Shown in pieces: positions 1 through 10,145 of a stretch of 64,000 bases of DNA; position 1 is the stretch's first letter; the number at the start of each line of letters is the position of its first letter. The stretch covers positions 4,746,631 through 4,810,630 of the forward strand of contig NC_051108.1 of NCBI RefSeq assembly GCF_901709675.1, in the 5' to 3' direction. The notes under the pieces are model-generated. The model did not search any database, was not told where the DNA came from, and saw only the letters and a program-made list of their open reading frames with translations. This DNA is from Syngnathus acus. Lineage: Eukaryota > Chordata > Actinopteri > Syngnathiformes > Syngnathidae. A program made the position numbers and the translations under genes.

Positions 1-465
1 GTGTCATAGTTGTTACTAAGAGAGGGCGAGAGCCCCCCGCCGTTGCTGCCAAACTGCGTCTGCGTGGCTGTGGATATCTTGGAGGTCGTAGAGGAGGCAG
101 TGGTTGCGGAGTGGTCGCCGACGGCATCTTCGCCATTGTTGATGGCGCCGTTGCACGTCACGGAAGAGGTGGTGGTTGCGGAGGCAGTGTTGTTGGAGGC
201 AGAGTTGTTGGTGCAGCTGTTTGTCCCGCCTACCATGTAGGCGGAGGAGGAAGAGGAGGAGGATGAGGTGCGGCGACCGAACTTGTCGCCGTGCTCCCGG
301 TCCAGCCGGTCCAGAGTTTCCAGCGCATGCAGGATCTCCTGCTTGGTCATGCCGGAGCGGCGCAGCCGCTGCAGCAGATCTATCTGCTCGATAGTGAAGC
401 GAGGCTCCTCGCTGAAGTCAGACATCCTGATGCTGAACTGGAGACAAATCGGAATGGTTAGGAGC
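1..465 (-). CDS. hmbox1: hmbox1, first coding exon (partial, runs off the window)
   Basis: On the minus strand an open frame starts at ATG 425-423 and runs 141 codons to the window edge. It begins MSDFSEEPRFTIEQIDLLQ and continues through LRRSGMTKQEILHALETLDR, the very conserved N-terminus of HMBOX1 (HOT1), a homeobox protein known as a transcriptional regulator that also binds telomeric double-stranded DNA. This part is the HNF1-type N-terminal (POU-like) dimerisation region; the homeobox itself lies outside the window. After residue 53 the protein turns low-complexity: eight serines in a row (54-61), then Ser/Thr/Asn-rich sequence that is longer than I recall for the mammalian protein. The exon probably starts at 465, after an acceptor GTTAG at 470-466. 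The frame is open to that acceptor without another Met, so 425 is the best start. Recognition is from the N-terminal motif; confidence is high for the family. Confidence 0.9.
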
Positions 466-475
466 CTAACGACAA

Positions 476-476
<1 letters not shown>

Positions 477-506
<30 letters not shown>
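477..506. repeat. 30-nt poly-G run (poly-C on the hmbox1 strand)
   Basis: Thirty consecutive G on the plus strand. On the minus strand this is a poly-C run ending a few bases before the hmbox1 acceptor at 466-467, so it forms the polypyrimidine tract of that splice site. Such homopolymers are length-unstable and also error-prone in sequencing. Confidence 0.9.
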
Positions 507-507
<1 letters not shown>

Positions 508-2492
508 TGTCAGGGGAAATACAAAGGGAATCTGAGGCAAAGAACTGCAAGAAGACAGAAATAGACAGATGAAGGGGATTGTCAAGGGGGAAATGAGAGG
601 ATTAAGTAGGAAAGGGTGGAAAAGAACTCAGCTGCAGATGGGCAGAGAAAATGAGAAGGATGAGGCAGCGACAGGAAGCGGCGTGGCAAGATAGAAGGCA
701 AAGTCGAGAGAAACTGTAGGGAAAGTGAGAGAACAAAAACGGCAAGATGAAAATAAAGCAGCAGCAGATAAGAAAATGAAGAGTGAGAGATAGAAGTGTG
801 AAAAGAAAAAGGATGGGAGGGGCTAGGCATACAAAAAATATATATCAGCTATTTTTGGGAACCAGCGAGCAACACACGCCGAGTGCCAGAGTCACCTTGA
901 CAGCTGATTCGATCTTAACATTCTGACGGCCATTCTTTAACAGCTCCTGGACATGCGCACCACCCACGCTCAATGCTTTTCATAAGCAATTTGCTATGCT
1001 AAAAATCAATGTGTCTAGAATACGACTGCAGTACACTTTGTGTTACGTTTGGATTTTGTGCGCACTTGCTTACTCCCAAAACAGACACTGAGTGATCATT
1101 AGCCATCCGTGTTCACGCATTTACAGAGTTAACTATTAACAGACTGCAACAAATTTAAATGATGCAATTCAAGACCTGCACACAAAACACAGATGTTCAA
1201 TTGCCTGGTTTGTGATATATAAAAGAGACCAACATATTTATAATTCCACAACTTTTTCCTCCATTATTGTTATCTATAACTTGTTTAACTCGGTTGGAAA
1301 AACATGCTGATTAGGTAAATAAATGTAAGCAATTGAAATGTGGTTGTGCAAGTGTGCACACCCTTATATACATCATGATATTGAGTTGGCCACCACTCAG
1401 AAATGTTTAATGTCAGATCCTGGTTGATCTTTCTGGCCACAATTCCAAAGAGTCTGTTTAGCACAAACACAACATTGCTCGTCACCAACAGAACACGGAC
1501 TGTTTTATTTTCCCAGTGGCGCCTTTGTCAAATCGTTATGAATTATGAACAGTAGAAAATTGCTAATCAGCATTAGCGTGAAACCTCCAGACGTCCGCTA
1601 GAATACTAAAGGTGAATATGTCCAGTATGACAATGATGTAAAGAATGTAAACATTATGTAAAGAATAGTTTTAATATGGCCAACCCCAGCAGGAGAGGAT
1701 TGCGCATAGGTGATGCCCTCCCAATTTAGAGCATTTGTTTTGCAAAGAGAGGGCTGATAGACTGCCAACTTACATTTGGGTTGTAAAGATTATTGGATCC
1801 AATAAACACGAAAAATGTTTTGAACACAAACCTGAGGTGTGCAGACTTTATATGCACTGTAAGTGGATAGGAGCTTCTTTTTAATCGGAAGACGCATTCA
1901 ATGCAACTTTGCATTGAAGGAGAAAATATAATTGAACTCGGAGAATCATAGAGACAATGTTTATTTAATTGACAGATTATATTCGTCAGATGTCATTAGA
2001 TTACGATGAGTCTTTCACTACTGTTACCTAGTTTCTACTTAGTTTAATACCTGCCCAACATGAGTTTTAGTTGTAGTTAGGGTCGCATAGTTGGAACCCC
2101 AAATTTGTCTTAGGTTAAATCAAGAACAGCAAAGCAAGCCTTACGGTGATGCCATTTTTCACGCCCTTTGCCCAAATAGCTAATGTTAGCAAATGTATAG
2201 CAGACGGATACTGTACGAGGTGACGTCAAATTAGCCAGCTTCAAACCACTACATTCACAAATTCCAACCATATTTTTGACAACCGCATAGGCCTGCGGGA
2301 ACCATTAAAAAGTAATAACAGCAAATAGACGGGTTCGGCAACATGCATGCGGTATGCACTAGTTAGCAATATATGCTAACCGTGCCAACGCGATGACTTG
2401 CTGACGTTAGACGCGGCGACTGTCGCTGCTGCTAGCGATGGTTTGATATTAATATTACAACATTTCCAGTGCATTGTATGCCAAACTACAAC
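507..2492 (-). other. hmbox1 intron 1, no gene seen
   Basis: The stretch between the non-coding exon (donor at 2498-2493) and the coding exon (acceptor 466-467) reads as intron. The part at 510-840 is strongly purine-rich on the plus strand. I see no convincing coding sequence or RNA gene; the short open frames have no recognisable motifs. Confidence 0.6.
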
Positions 2493-2498
2493 ACTTAC

Positions 2499-2870
2499 CT
2501 CGGTTTATATTGTCCACTTCACCATCTAACTTGAAGGAACGATCAAAAGATCACCTCGACTTAAAGCGAGGCCCGGTAATAACGCAGTTTGATGTCAGTG
2601 CCCCGTTCGACTCTTTTTTTCCCAAGGATTTCTAATCAGAGGCGAATTATTTGCCTCTCCGCTTTGTCTGTCTGACAACAGCCATATTGACAAGCAGCAC
2701 TTTCGAGGAGCTCTGAGGGAATTGTAGTTTTCTCTTCAAAAAACCTCTCCAACAGTTGACGGAGTTTCTTGGGAGTAAAAACTACAAATCCCCTAAAGGA
2801 CGAAGAGGAGGGGTTGCTGGAGGCAGCGCTACAGTTGGCACTGAGTGCGTTAATTTGCATCCTCTCACTT
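2499..2870 (-). promoter_or_regulatory. hmbox1: hmbox1 promoter and non-coding exon 1
   Basis: A perfect donor on the minus strand, ACCGAG|GTAAGT, ends an exon at 2499, matching the need for a 5' non-coding exon upstream of the hmbox1 coding exon. Upstream of it lie two ACTACAA-type elements, at 2728-2717 (minus, ACTACAATTCCC) and 2781-2792 (plus, ACTACAAATCCC), in opposite orientation. This is the SBS motif bound by ZNF143/THAP11 in many vertebrate TATA-less housekeeping promoters. The local sequence is also richer in CpG than its surroundings (about 2395-2440 and 2560-2620). The transcription start is not determinable; assignment to hmbox1 rests on strand, donor and position. Confidence 0.6.
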
Positions 2871-4222
2871 TATTATCGAATCGTATTTTATCAAATGTTG
2901 CAAACTTGCTGCTAAAAAGTTCAACGAAAACCTGAACCTCATTATTTGCTTTACAATCATAATGATTAACAGTTCAATACTTATCCTAAATGAACAAAAC
3001 AAACATTCTTTGTGATTAAAACATACATAATCTTGAAATCGTATAGTTGTGTAATGTGACGAATGGACACTGTATGTTGTATGTATGTTTGCAATCCTAG
3101 AAATACTGAAAAGGGAGCAACAGCAATGTCTAAATATTCTGTTAATTCTATATTAATTTATACAAACATAGTTGCAAAGCTTTGTGTTTTTGTCTCATTA
3201 CTGTTGATATTTTTGCATGTATTTAGTCTGTCCATTTTTGTGCGACCCTGCAACTAATTTCCACGATTCCCCTCGGCACTTAACATGCACTCTCTCTAGT
3301 CAACTTTCATGCATACCCAAATTCTGTATTTGAATGTCGTTATCAACACCTCTCTGAATACCTGATCATGACCCAAGTCATGACGATGTTGGTGGTGGGT
3401 TGCACAATCTTTGAGAAAACAACAGAGGGCAGCAACATCAAGTAGTAAAGTGAGTAGCGTTTCCATTGACGAGCCAGTAAAGTAATAGCATTTGTAAAAT
3501 ACTACCTTTATTTTATAAAATGCAAATGTGCATATACGTGGGGGAAAAAACTTTGACTTCTGACTTTTTCCCTCAGAATTCTGACTTTAAAGTGATAATT
3601 CCCACTTTAAAGTCAGAATTCTGAGAATAAAGTCAGAATTCTGACTTTAGTTTTTCATATTTTATTGGATATTTAAAAAAAAAAAAAAAAGATCATCCCC
3701 ACAAGTCAATCATGGTAGAGTTTTCCTCACTCTACCTTCTTTGCAAGAACCACACTGGAGACAATTTGCTCTTTTTAGCACTTGCAAGTGGAGAAAGCCT
3801 TCATCACCTTGTATGATACAGAGGTGCTTGAAAGCAGTCTGACTTTCGCCTCTTGCAAGAGACTATTCAGAGAAAGCAGGGTGGAGGTGAGAATGAACAG
3901 GTTTCGGGGTCACCTCTGCAAACTGGTTAATCATTACAGAGGGTCTTAGCTCTTTGTTTTACAAGGTTGTGGAAACAGATACTAGTGGAGCATTTTAGAT
4001 AACTAACTAAGCAAGAATGTTTCCACATCATTTGGAAAGTTTCAACAACTGCAGGGAATGTGGAAAGTTTTAACGAGTCAAAGTTAATGATTCTAGTTAA
4101 CATTCCAACATAGTCATACGATCAAAATAATGTATCAATCCTAAAAAATAATATTTAGTCGTCACAAATGTCAAAACATTTAACATACTATATTTCACAA
4201 TGGCATGACCCCCCCCCCCCCA
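2871..4222. other. Intergenic, no gene seen
   Basis: AT-rich sequence between the hmbox1 promoter and the first TAAR gene. Short open frames here (for example 3063-3257) show no family motif. It contains an inverted repeat at 3574-3623 and a poly-A run near 3675. Confidence 0.6.
3574..3658. repeat. Perfect 21-bp inverted repeat with tandem AGTCAGAATTCTGA units
   Basis: Arms 3574-3594 and 3603-3623 are exact reverse complements separated by eight bases, so the strand could fold into a hairpin. Two further units of the same AAAGTCAGAATTCTGA word follow to about 3658. Words of this kind are scattered in vertebrate genomes as simple dispersed repeats; no function is implied. Confidence 0.75.
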
Positions 4223-5200
4223 TCAAATCAATATGGAATCACCCAAATTACCTTGAAATATTTTCCCAGTTATAATCATTTTAAAAGCAGACCGGAACCA
4301 GTTATAAAAGAAAGCATAAATAAAAGGATTCAGCATTGAATTAGATAACGTGAGCCAGTTCAATGTTTCAATCGCAGGAATCGACAGGGGGTGAGAGAAA
4401 AGTGGCTGAAAGACAACACAAAAAAAGTAAGGAGACATGAATAATAAAAACACTCCCATAACAATGGCCAGGGTTTTGGTAGCTTTCCTTTCTACCTTAC
4501 TCATAGAGTTTGAGATCTGGATGCTGCTCACCTGCCTCTGAGCTACAAAAAAAATCTTCAAGTAGATGCAGCTCATAATGACTGCAGGTAGGTAAAAAGC
4601 CAAAACAGGTCCCATAATGTTTGACAAAATAACAGTAACAGAGCACATTTCCTCACATGTTCCTTGGCTGTATCCTCCTATTATAATACAGAGTCCAATC
4701 ACAGCGGCAATACCCCAGCACACGAGAATCATAGACAGAGCTACTTGAGCAGTTATTTTGGATCTATATGCCAGAGGCTGACACACAGCATAATATCTGT
4801 CAATAGATATGCAACATAAATTCAAAATCGATGACGTGCACAATGACACGTCGAATATATCTCGGATTTTACAGATGAAATTGTTGTCAAAAAAACACGA
4901 GGTCACAGTAAAGGTCATACTGAAGGGAAAAACCAAAAGACCAACGAGTAAGTCAGCCAAAGATAGAGACAGAATAAAATAGTTAGTAGGAGTGTGAAGT
5001 TGTTTGAAGTACACAACTGAGATTATTACAAGAAGATTTCCACATATTGTAGCAATAGACAAAAAAGTAAGGACACAATATCCTAAGATACATGTTATAG
5101 ACGGGTCACTTGTAAATATCAAGGATGAATTGGAAGACTCGTAACAAGGATGTTTGGGATTTGTAGCATCAGTCTTGTTCCGGAACGAATCCGGTTCCAT
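4223..5200 (-). CDS. Trace amine-associated receptor (TAAR family), copy 1
   Basis: A 325-residue seven-helix class A GPCR in a single coding exon. TAARs sense volatile amines in the olfactory epithelium and couple to Golf/cAMP. Seen: N55 (1.50), LADLL with D83 (2.50), C110 (3.25), D117 (3.32, the amine-binding aspartate), DRY at 134-136, and NPFIY at 291-295. The TAAR fingerprint NSxxNPxxYxxxYxWF is matched fully at 287-302. N-terminal glycosylation sequons lie at N8 and N24. Odd: the CWxP toggle motif of helix 6 reads FMSP (254-257), so the usual Trp 6.48 is Met. Length is normal for the family. The start at 5200 follows an acceptor at 5213-5214 and gives a sensible N-terminus. Orthology to a numbered fish TAAR cannot be set by eye. 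The paralogue at 8139-9122 is on the same strand. Confidence 0.92.
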   Translation of the reverse strand: MEPDSFRNKTDATNPKHPCYESSNSSLIFTSDPSITCILGYCVLTFLSIATICGNLLVIISVVYFKQLHTPTNYFILSLSLADLLVGLLVFPFSMTFTVTSCFFDNNFICKIRDIFDVSLCTSSILNLCCISIDRYYAVCQPLAYRSKITAQVALSMILVCWGIAAVIGLCIIIGGYSQGTCEEMCSVTVILSNIMGPVLAFYLPAVIMSCIYLKIFFVAQRQVSSIQISNSMSKVERKATKTLAIVMGVFLLFMSPYFFCVVFQPLFSHPLSIPAIETLNWLTLSNSMLNPFIYAFFYNWFRSAFKMIITGKIFQGNLGDSILI

Positions 5201-5212
5201 GCTTTAGGATTT

Positions 5213-5547
5213 CTGCAATAATGATCAACATTAATAGCATTTAAAATAATAATGTTACACAATATGAGCATTTAAAAAAAAAAACCGGCTGTTAAAACAA
5301 AGCATTACCCCTAAAAATACAGTAAATCACATTTGACAACAGTATTAGCATTTAAAAGGATAATTCTGTTCAAATAGAATGTAACCCCAACATAAGACTA
5401 GACTGACTCATTAACAGAACATTTAAGAAAGAAGCACTTTCAGACGTGTTCCTGTTATCTTACCTGTTAATTTAATGTGAATATTAGTTCTTGAAGCAGT
5501 GGTGCCTGCTCATTGTCAGTGCCGTCTAGCTTCTAGCTATTTATAAA
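5213..5547 (-). promoter_or_regulatory. TAAR copy 1 promoter, non-coding exon and 5' intron
   Basis: On the minus strand a TATA box TATAAATA lies at 5545-5538. About 75 bases downstream of it is a donor, ACAG|GTAAGA, ending a short non-coding exon at 5464. The matching acceptor, TTGCAG at 5218-5213, lies 12 bases before the start codon. The same order of elements precedes the second TAAR gene, which supports the reading. The exact transcription start is inferred at roughly 5510. Confidence 0.6.
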
Positions 5548-7149
5548 CCCGCATCTCATTAACATAATCAAAACAGCCGACCCTCCGGTTACTGAGCCAC
5601 GGTTAATGGTTGTTTGTCTATACAGCATGAAGCCTGTGATCAATGGGCAATCAGTTCAGGGTGTACTATGCTGCCTTGCCATAGGTGTAAATTACAGGGG
5701 TGCATTGTGGGGGGGCATATTCCCTGCATATTAACTTATGCATAAAAAAACACAGGGAAAACAATAATTTAATAAAAAGAAAAAACTGTTAAAACAAAAT
5801 AACAGTCCAAGCAAAACCAAGTCTCAGCCAAAGAATGTCGAAGTGTTTTAAGATGAATTTCAGAGTAGGCACCAAGGCATTTTGATTAAGTGATTGATTA
5901 AGAGTGACACGTTTAAAGACACATTTCTATGATATGGCCTTTAACTAACCTGTAGTGGCCGATTCGGCTGGAGTTTGTTTTGACACTGAATCTACAACAT
6001 GAAAAACATCCAAGCAACATCCTGACATAATAAAGTGGAGCTGGAAGTTAGCATTAGCTGTAATCAGCGGCAAGCTTTTAATTGTGGTTGACTGCATTGT
6101 GCCGATCACATAATGATTAATTTATTATGATTATTATTATGAAGGTCACTATTATTAAATTAGCTTGCCGGTGCAGTGCACTGTGCAACGAGGAAGCAGA
6201 ATTCTGCGTGCATGTGAGTCAACAATGCAAAGAATGTTGCCGCCTCTTAAATCATCAACAAGTTCATGAGACTTCCGCCACCACGTAAAATCCACCCTCC
6301 TACTCTGACACTGCGATCGCTATTATATTCATAAAAACTTTAATATGTAATCAAATAATAATTTCATGACATATTTAATTTGTTAATAAAACAACAAAAG
6401 ATACATAATCATTGTAGTCGATTAACTATTGAAGGCAAATGTGTTGTACTTCAAAGTTAAATATAGCATTGTACTGGATTTAAACAACAAAAGAAGTTGA
6501 AGCCCCTGTAAAATTACGCCCAGTTTGAATATTTAATTCAAAAGTACAAAAGTTCTATACTATTTTGTGCAATGTGCTTTTTATATGTATGAATGTCTTC
6601 TCTTGCGTATTATTTTTTGACTTTCTGTATCCAAATATATTTCTGTATGCAAATTCCCCCATTGTGGAGCAAACTTAAGTTATCTCAATTTATCTTATCT
6701 TGACAGCTGAGTATGGCTACTGTCATTTGTAATGTAACAACACAGTATACAGAGTGTGTTTTAGTCACCTACTCTTAAATACGGAACTGTTTTCTAAAGT
6801 AAAATGAGACCTAAGGCAAGAGCAGGGGGAAGTACCGAATGACATGTAACATGGGCGAGGCTGAATTACTGAAAATGACAGCAAAGCTGCAACAACATTG
6901 CTGAGATGGTAATGATGCCAATTAGGCCGCAAGAAAGTTTGCACTGCAACCAGGAAACTATCAAATTGGTTTTGTAACACAGGAGATATGTATGTGCAAT
7001 GTACGATAAGTTAAGTAGGTGAGTTGTTGTCACAAAAGGGGCAGATAATGATAGCAAACAGACATAAGGGAATTGGTTAAACACCTGATCAAACAACAAG
7101 CAGTTAGAACCAAACGTAAACAACGTAAGTAACAACAACAACACAATTT
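5548..7149. other. Intergenic, no gene seen
   Basis: AT-rich DNA between the TAAR copy 1 promoter and a LINE fragment. Open frames at 6765-6980 and 6866-7285 on the minus strand overlap each other and the LINE, have no recognisable motif, and are treated as chance. Confidence 0.5.
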
Positions 7150-7748
7150 TACATATGCACAGTATAAATAGTTGTATCACTGTTTGGGGTGGGAGCTGCA
7201 CTGAATACAACATGAAGGCCCTGCAGCGCATAGTGAACACGGCTGGTAAGGTTATTGGTGCTTCACTCCCCTCCTTGAAGGACATTTACACCTCCCATCT
7301 CACTCGCAAGGCGACCACGATTGTGAGTGATGTGAGTCACCCTGCTCACTCTTTGTTTGATCTTCTGCCCTCTGGGAAGAGGTACAGGAGCCTGCGCTCC
7401 CGCACCACCAGACTCACCAACAGCTTCATCCTCCAGGCTGTTAGGATCCTGAACTCGCTCCACCCTTCTGCGTAGCGTCCTGTACTTTTGCGCTATATTC
7501 TGACTGTCTGCTGTTTGCACACTTGCTCCATTTTATCTCCTCTTATTTATTATGTTATTTGTTTATTTATTATTCATTCGTCACTCTTATTTATTCTTTG
7601 TTTGTTTTTATTTTTTGTGTTGTTTACTTGTATGTATATTGTGTACGATGTCTTGTCACCGTGGGATAGTGGGAACGTAATTTCGATTTCTTTGTGTCTT
7701 GGCATGTGAAGAAATTGACAATAAAGCAGACTTTGACTTTGACTTTTT
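7150..7748 (+). mobile_element. 5'-truncated non-LTR retrotransposon (L2/CR1/Rex-like LINE), 3' end
   Basis: The frame 7155-7475 encodes the C-terminus of a LINE reverse-transcriptase polyprotein. It has CITVWGGSCTEYNMKALQR, then VNTAGKVIGASLPSLKDIY, a run of Arg/Ser-rich residues (RYRSLRSRTTRLTNSF) and a stop, which is the familiar tail of fish L2/CR1-type elements. A 3' UTR follows and ends in the short tandem TTTGAC repeats at about 7728-7748. Everything upstream (endonuclease and most of the RT) is missing, as in typical 5' truncation during insertion, so it is a dead copy. The exact clade (L2, CR1 or Rex1/Babar) needs a repeat-library search. Confidence 0.8.
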
Positions 7749-8138
7749 TGTTGCACGACTTTATTAGATGGTGTTTTACAAACTACCATGTAAATCAAAA
7801 AGTACTATGTATAGATTAAAAAAATGTATAACCGGGTCACGGCTTTGAGATAATAAATTTAAATTGACGGCAAAGGCAGTTCACAAACAAGCAAACAGCA
7901 TGGAAATAAAAACTGCAAGTTTTGGGCTCTTCAGTACATTTATTAGATATTCCAATCCTGCAGGAATACAAACTCCACATGCCATTTACAGTTGTGCAGT
8001 TGCGGGAGGCAGATGGTACACATTTCTTTACTGCTCAAGTAGACACGAAGATTAATAAGAACAAGAGAGGAAAGACTGAATAGACATGCCAAAATATCTG
8101 ATTACATTTAAACACTGAGAATTGCAATAATATCCCAA
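7749..8138. other. Spacer between LINE and TAAR copy 2; no gene seen
   Basis: This would include the 3' UTR of the minus-strand TAAR gene. No conserved coding motif is visible. Confidence 0.4.
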
Positions 8139-9122
8139 TTAAAAGAGTTGTGTGTTTGTAAAATCGCCTTGAAATATTTTCCCAGTAATGATCAGTCGAT
8201 AAGCTGTTCTGAACCGGCTGTAGAAGATAGCATAAATCAATGGGTTAAGCAATGAATTTAAAAGCGCAATCCAATTTAGCGTTTCCATCACAGCGATTGG
8301 AGTTACATTATATACTAAAGGCTGAAAGATGAAGTAAATGAAGAATGGTGCCCAACATAAGATAAAAACTCCCATAACAGTAGCTAGAGTTTTGGTAGCT
8401 TTCCTCTCCATTTTACTGACAATTGATCCTGACATTGTACATGCTGTACTCTGGATGCTGCGTACTTGTTTCTGTGCAACAAGAAAAATCCTCAAGTAGA
8501 TACTAAGCATTACGATCACTGGAATATAAAAGGAAAATATGCATGACACAGAGATCAAAATCATTGCAGCCATTAGGCAGCTTTCTTCACATTTCCCTAG
8601 ACTAAATCCGACAACTGTAATTCCAATTCCTATTATTGCAGCAAGACCCCAGCTTACCATGATCATGATGTCAATAACTTGATCATTTATTTTACTTCTG
8701 TAGGTCAGAGGGTGGCACACTGCGTAATATCTGTCAATCGAAATACAACAAAGATTTAAAATTGAAGTAACACTCAGTGTGATATCAAAACCGTCTCGTA
8801 TTTTACAAAACAGGCCTTCGTGATGCCAACAGGAGAATATGGTGAAAGACATACTTAAAGGAAAAACCAAAACTCCGACCAACATATCAGCCACAGCTAA
8901 AGACAAAATGAGATAGTTAGTATGTATGTGGAGCTGTTTAAAGTATATGATTGAGATTATTACAAGGAGGTTTCCACATATCATACAAACACATAATAAA
9001 CCAAGAAAAACATACAGTGAAACACATATAATTGACGGATTACTCGTAAATATGTATGTTGTATTATCTAATACATAGCAGGGATGTATGTTAGTATAAA
9101 TGTCGGTCAGCTCTGGTTCCAT
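8139..9122 (-). CDS. Trace amine-associated receptor (TAAR family), copy 2
   Basis: A 327-residue single-exon class A GPCR clearly paralogous to the gene at 4223-5200; both start MEP, share ERKATKTLA before helix 6 and end in a TGKIFQG tail. Seen: N51 (1.50), D79 (2.50), C106 (3.25), D113 (3.32, amine-binding), DRY at 130-132, an intact CWAP at 256-259, W284 (7.40) and NPLIY at 293-297. The TAAR fingerprint is matched except that the penultimate Trp is Arg (SRF at 302-304 instead of xWF). A sequon sits at N20. It is presumed to be an olfactory amine receptor on the ciliary membrane. The gene is intact, with no frameshift. Its closest relative here is copy 1, so local tandem duplication is likely. 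Confidence 0.92.
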   Translation of the reverse strand: MEPELTDIYTNIHPCYVLDNTTYIFTSNPSIICVSLYVFLGLLCVCMICGNLLVIISIIYFKQLHIHTNYLILSLAVADMLVGVLVFPLSMSFTIFSCWHHEGLFCKIRDGFDITLSVTSILNLCCISIDRYYAVCHPLTYRSKINDQVIDIMIMVSWGLAAIIGIGITVVGFSLGKCEESCLMAAMILISVSCIFSFYIPVIVMLSIYLRIFLVAQKQVRSIQSTACTMSGSIVSKMERKATKTLATVMGVFILCWAPFFIYFIFQPLVYNVTPIAVMETLNWIALLNSLLNPLIYAIFYSRFRTAYRLIITGKIFQGDFTNTQLF

Positions 9123-9134
9123 TCTTCTGGATTC

Positions 9135-9309
9135 CTGTGAATAAACATTTAGTTAATTATTATTTGCATGAAAAGCATTGATCAACTTGCACCTAAAAAA
9201 AAAAAGAAAAATCAACATTCATGAAAACAACAAAGCTTACCAAGTTAATAAGTGCATCAGTGTTACATTCACTTTGTGAGCAACACATTTGGACCCCTTC
9301 ATCTTTATA
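9135..9309 (-). promoter_or_regulatory. TAAR copy 2 promoter, non-coding exon and short 5' intron
   Basis: On the minus strand TATAAAG lies at 9309-9303, a donor TTG|GTAAGC ends a short exon at 9241, and an acceptor TTCACAG at 9141-9135 precedes the coding exon (start codon at 9122). The order and spacing resemble the other TAAR gene, although its intron is only about 106 bp against about 250 bp. Confidence 0.6.
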
Positions 9310-9520
9310 CTATTGAAGGCAGATATTTTGTCCAATTAAAATGCACGTTTTTGCATGACGTCATAGGGTTGTCTTGCGGCTTCCAGAAACATTAGCTATG
9401 CCTATGGCGACCCCTGTGAGACATCCTTGCCTTCGTCCGACTCTGAATCTGGCCCACCACCGGTGTGCCCTGCCCCTCATCCTCGCAGTGGTCTAAAAAG
9501 CGGACATATAGACAAACAAC

Positions 9521-9942
9521 TACCGTATTTTCCGGACTATAAGGCGCACCGGACTATAAGGCGCACCTTCAATGAGTGGCCCATTTTAAAACTTTGTCCT
9601 TATATAAGGCGCACCAAACTATAAGGCTCTTAAGTACCATTAATGCATCATGTCAGATTTTTAATCCAAATCAAATCATTCTCCATTTTATCTTTTTTAT
9701 TTCAACTTCAGACGCAACAAATTACTTTATAATCACAAAATAATGATCCATAGTCTTTTTGATTCATGATTCATAGTCTTCAGCGGGCCACTTATGATTG
9801 ATTTAGTGACACAATGCTTCGGGCCAGTTTAAATTTAGGAATTTGGTCCATATATAAGGCGCACCGGACTATAAGGCGCACGGTCGGCTTTTGAGAAAAT
9901 TTTAGGTTTTTAGGTGCGCCTTATCGTCCAGAAAATATGGTA
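9521..9942. mobile_element. MITE family 1, copy 1 (TA-flanked, ~420 bp)
   Basis: Terminal inverted repeats read CCGTATTTTCCGGACTATAA on the left and the near complement on the right, bounded by TA on both sides, which fits a Tc1/mariner-type TA target duplication. Subterminal TATAAGGCGCACC words repeat several times near both ends. No coding capacity is seen, so the element is non-autonomous. A second copy with a nearly identical interior is at 60122-60537. The superfamily is inferred from the TA flanks only. Confidence 0.8.
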
Positions 9943-10145
9943 TTTGCACTCTCATTCACTTTGGAGTGGTCAGTTGGCCTACCATGCATTTTTTTGGAAT
10001 GTGGGAGTAAACCGGAGATCCCGGGGGAAACCCACACAAGCACGAGGAGCACATGCAATCTCCACACAGGAAGGCCAGAGCCAAAATCGAACCCACATCT
10101 ACACTGTGAGGCAGACGTGCTAATCAGTTGATCACCGTGCCGCCC
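9943..10145 (+). repeat. Dispersed teleost repeat fragment
   Basis: The segment contains the words GTGGGAGTAAACCGGAGA, AAACCCACACAAGCACGAGG, CAATCTCCACACAGGAAGGC and GTGAGGCAGACGTGCTAA, ending CACCGTGCCGCCC. This series is very common in fish genomes as an old interspersed repeat of unsettled class. A piece of the 5' half of the same repeat occurs at about 58770-58840 in the adhesion GPCR gene. Confidence 0.65.

Noticed and set aside
10-564. Plus-strand open frames at the left edge
   Set aside because: They are antisense shadows of the hmbox1 coding exon, and one runs through the poly-G tract.
6765-7285. Minus-strand open frames upstream of the LINE fragment
   Set aside because: No motif, mutual overlap in different frames, and partial antisense overlap with the LINE coding remnant.
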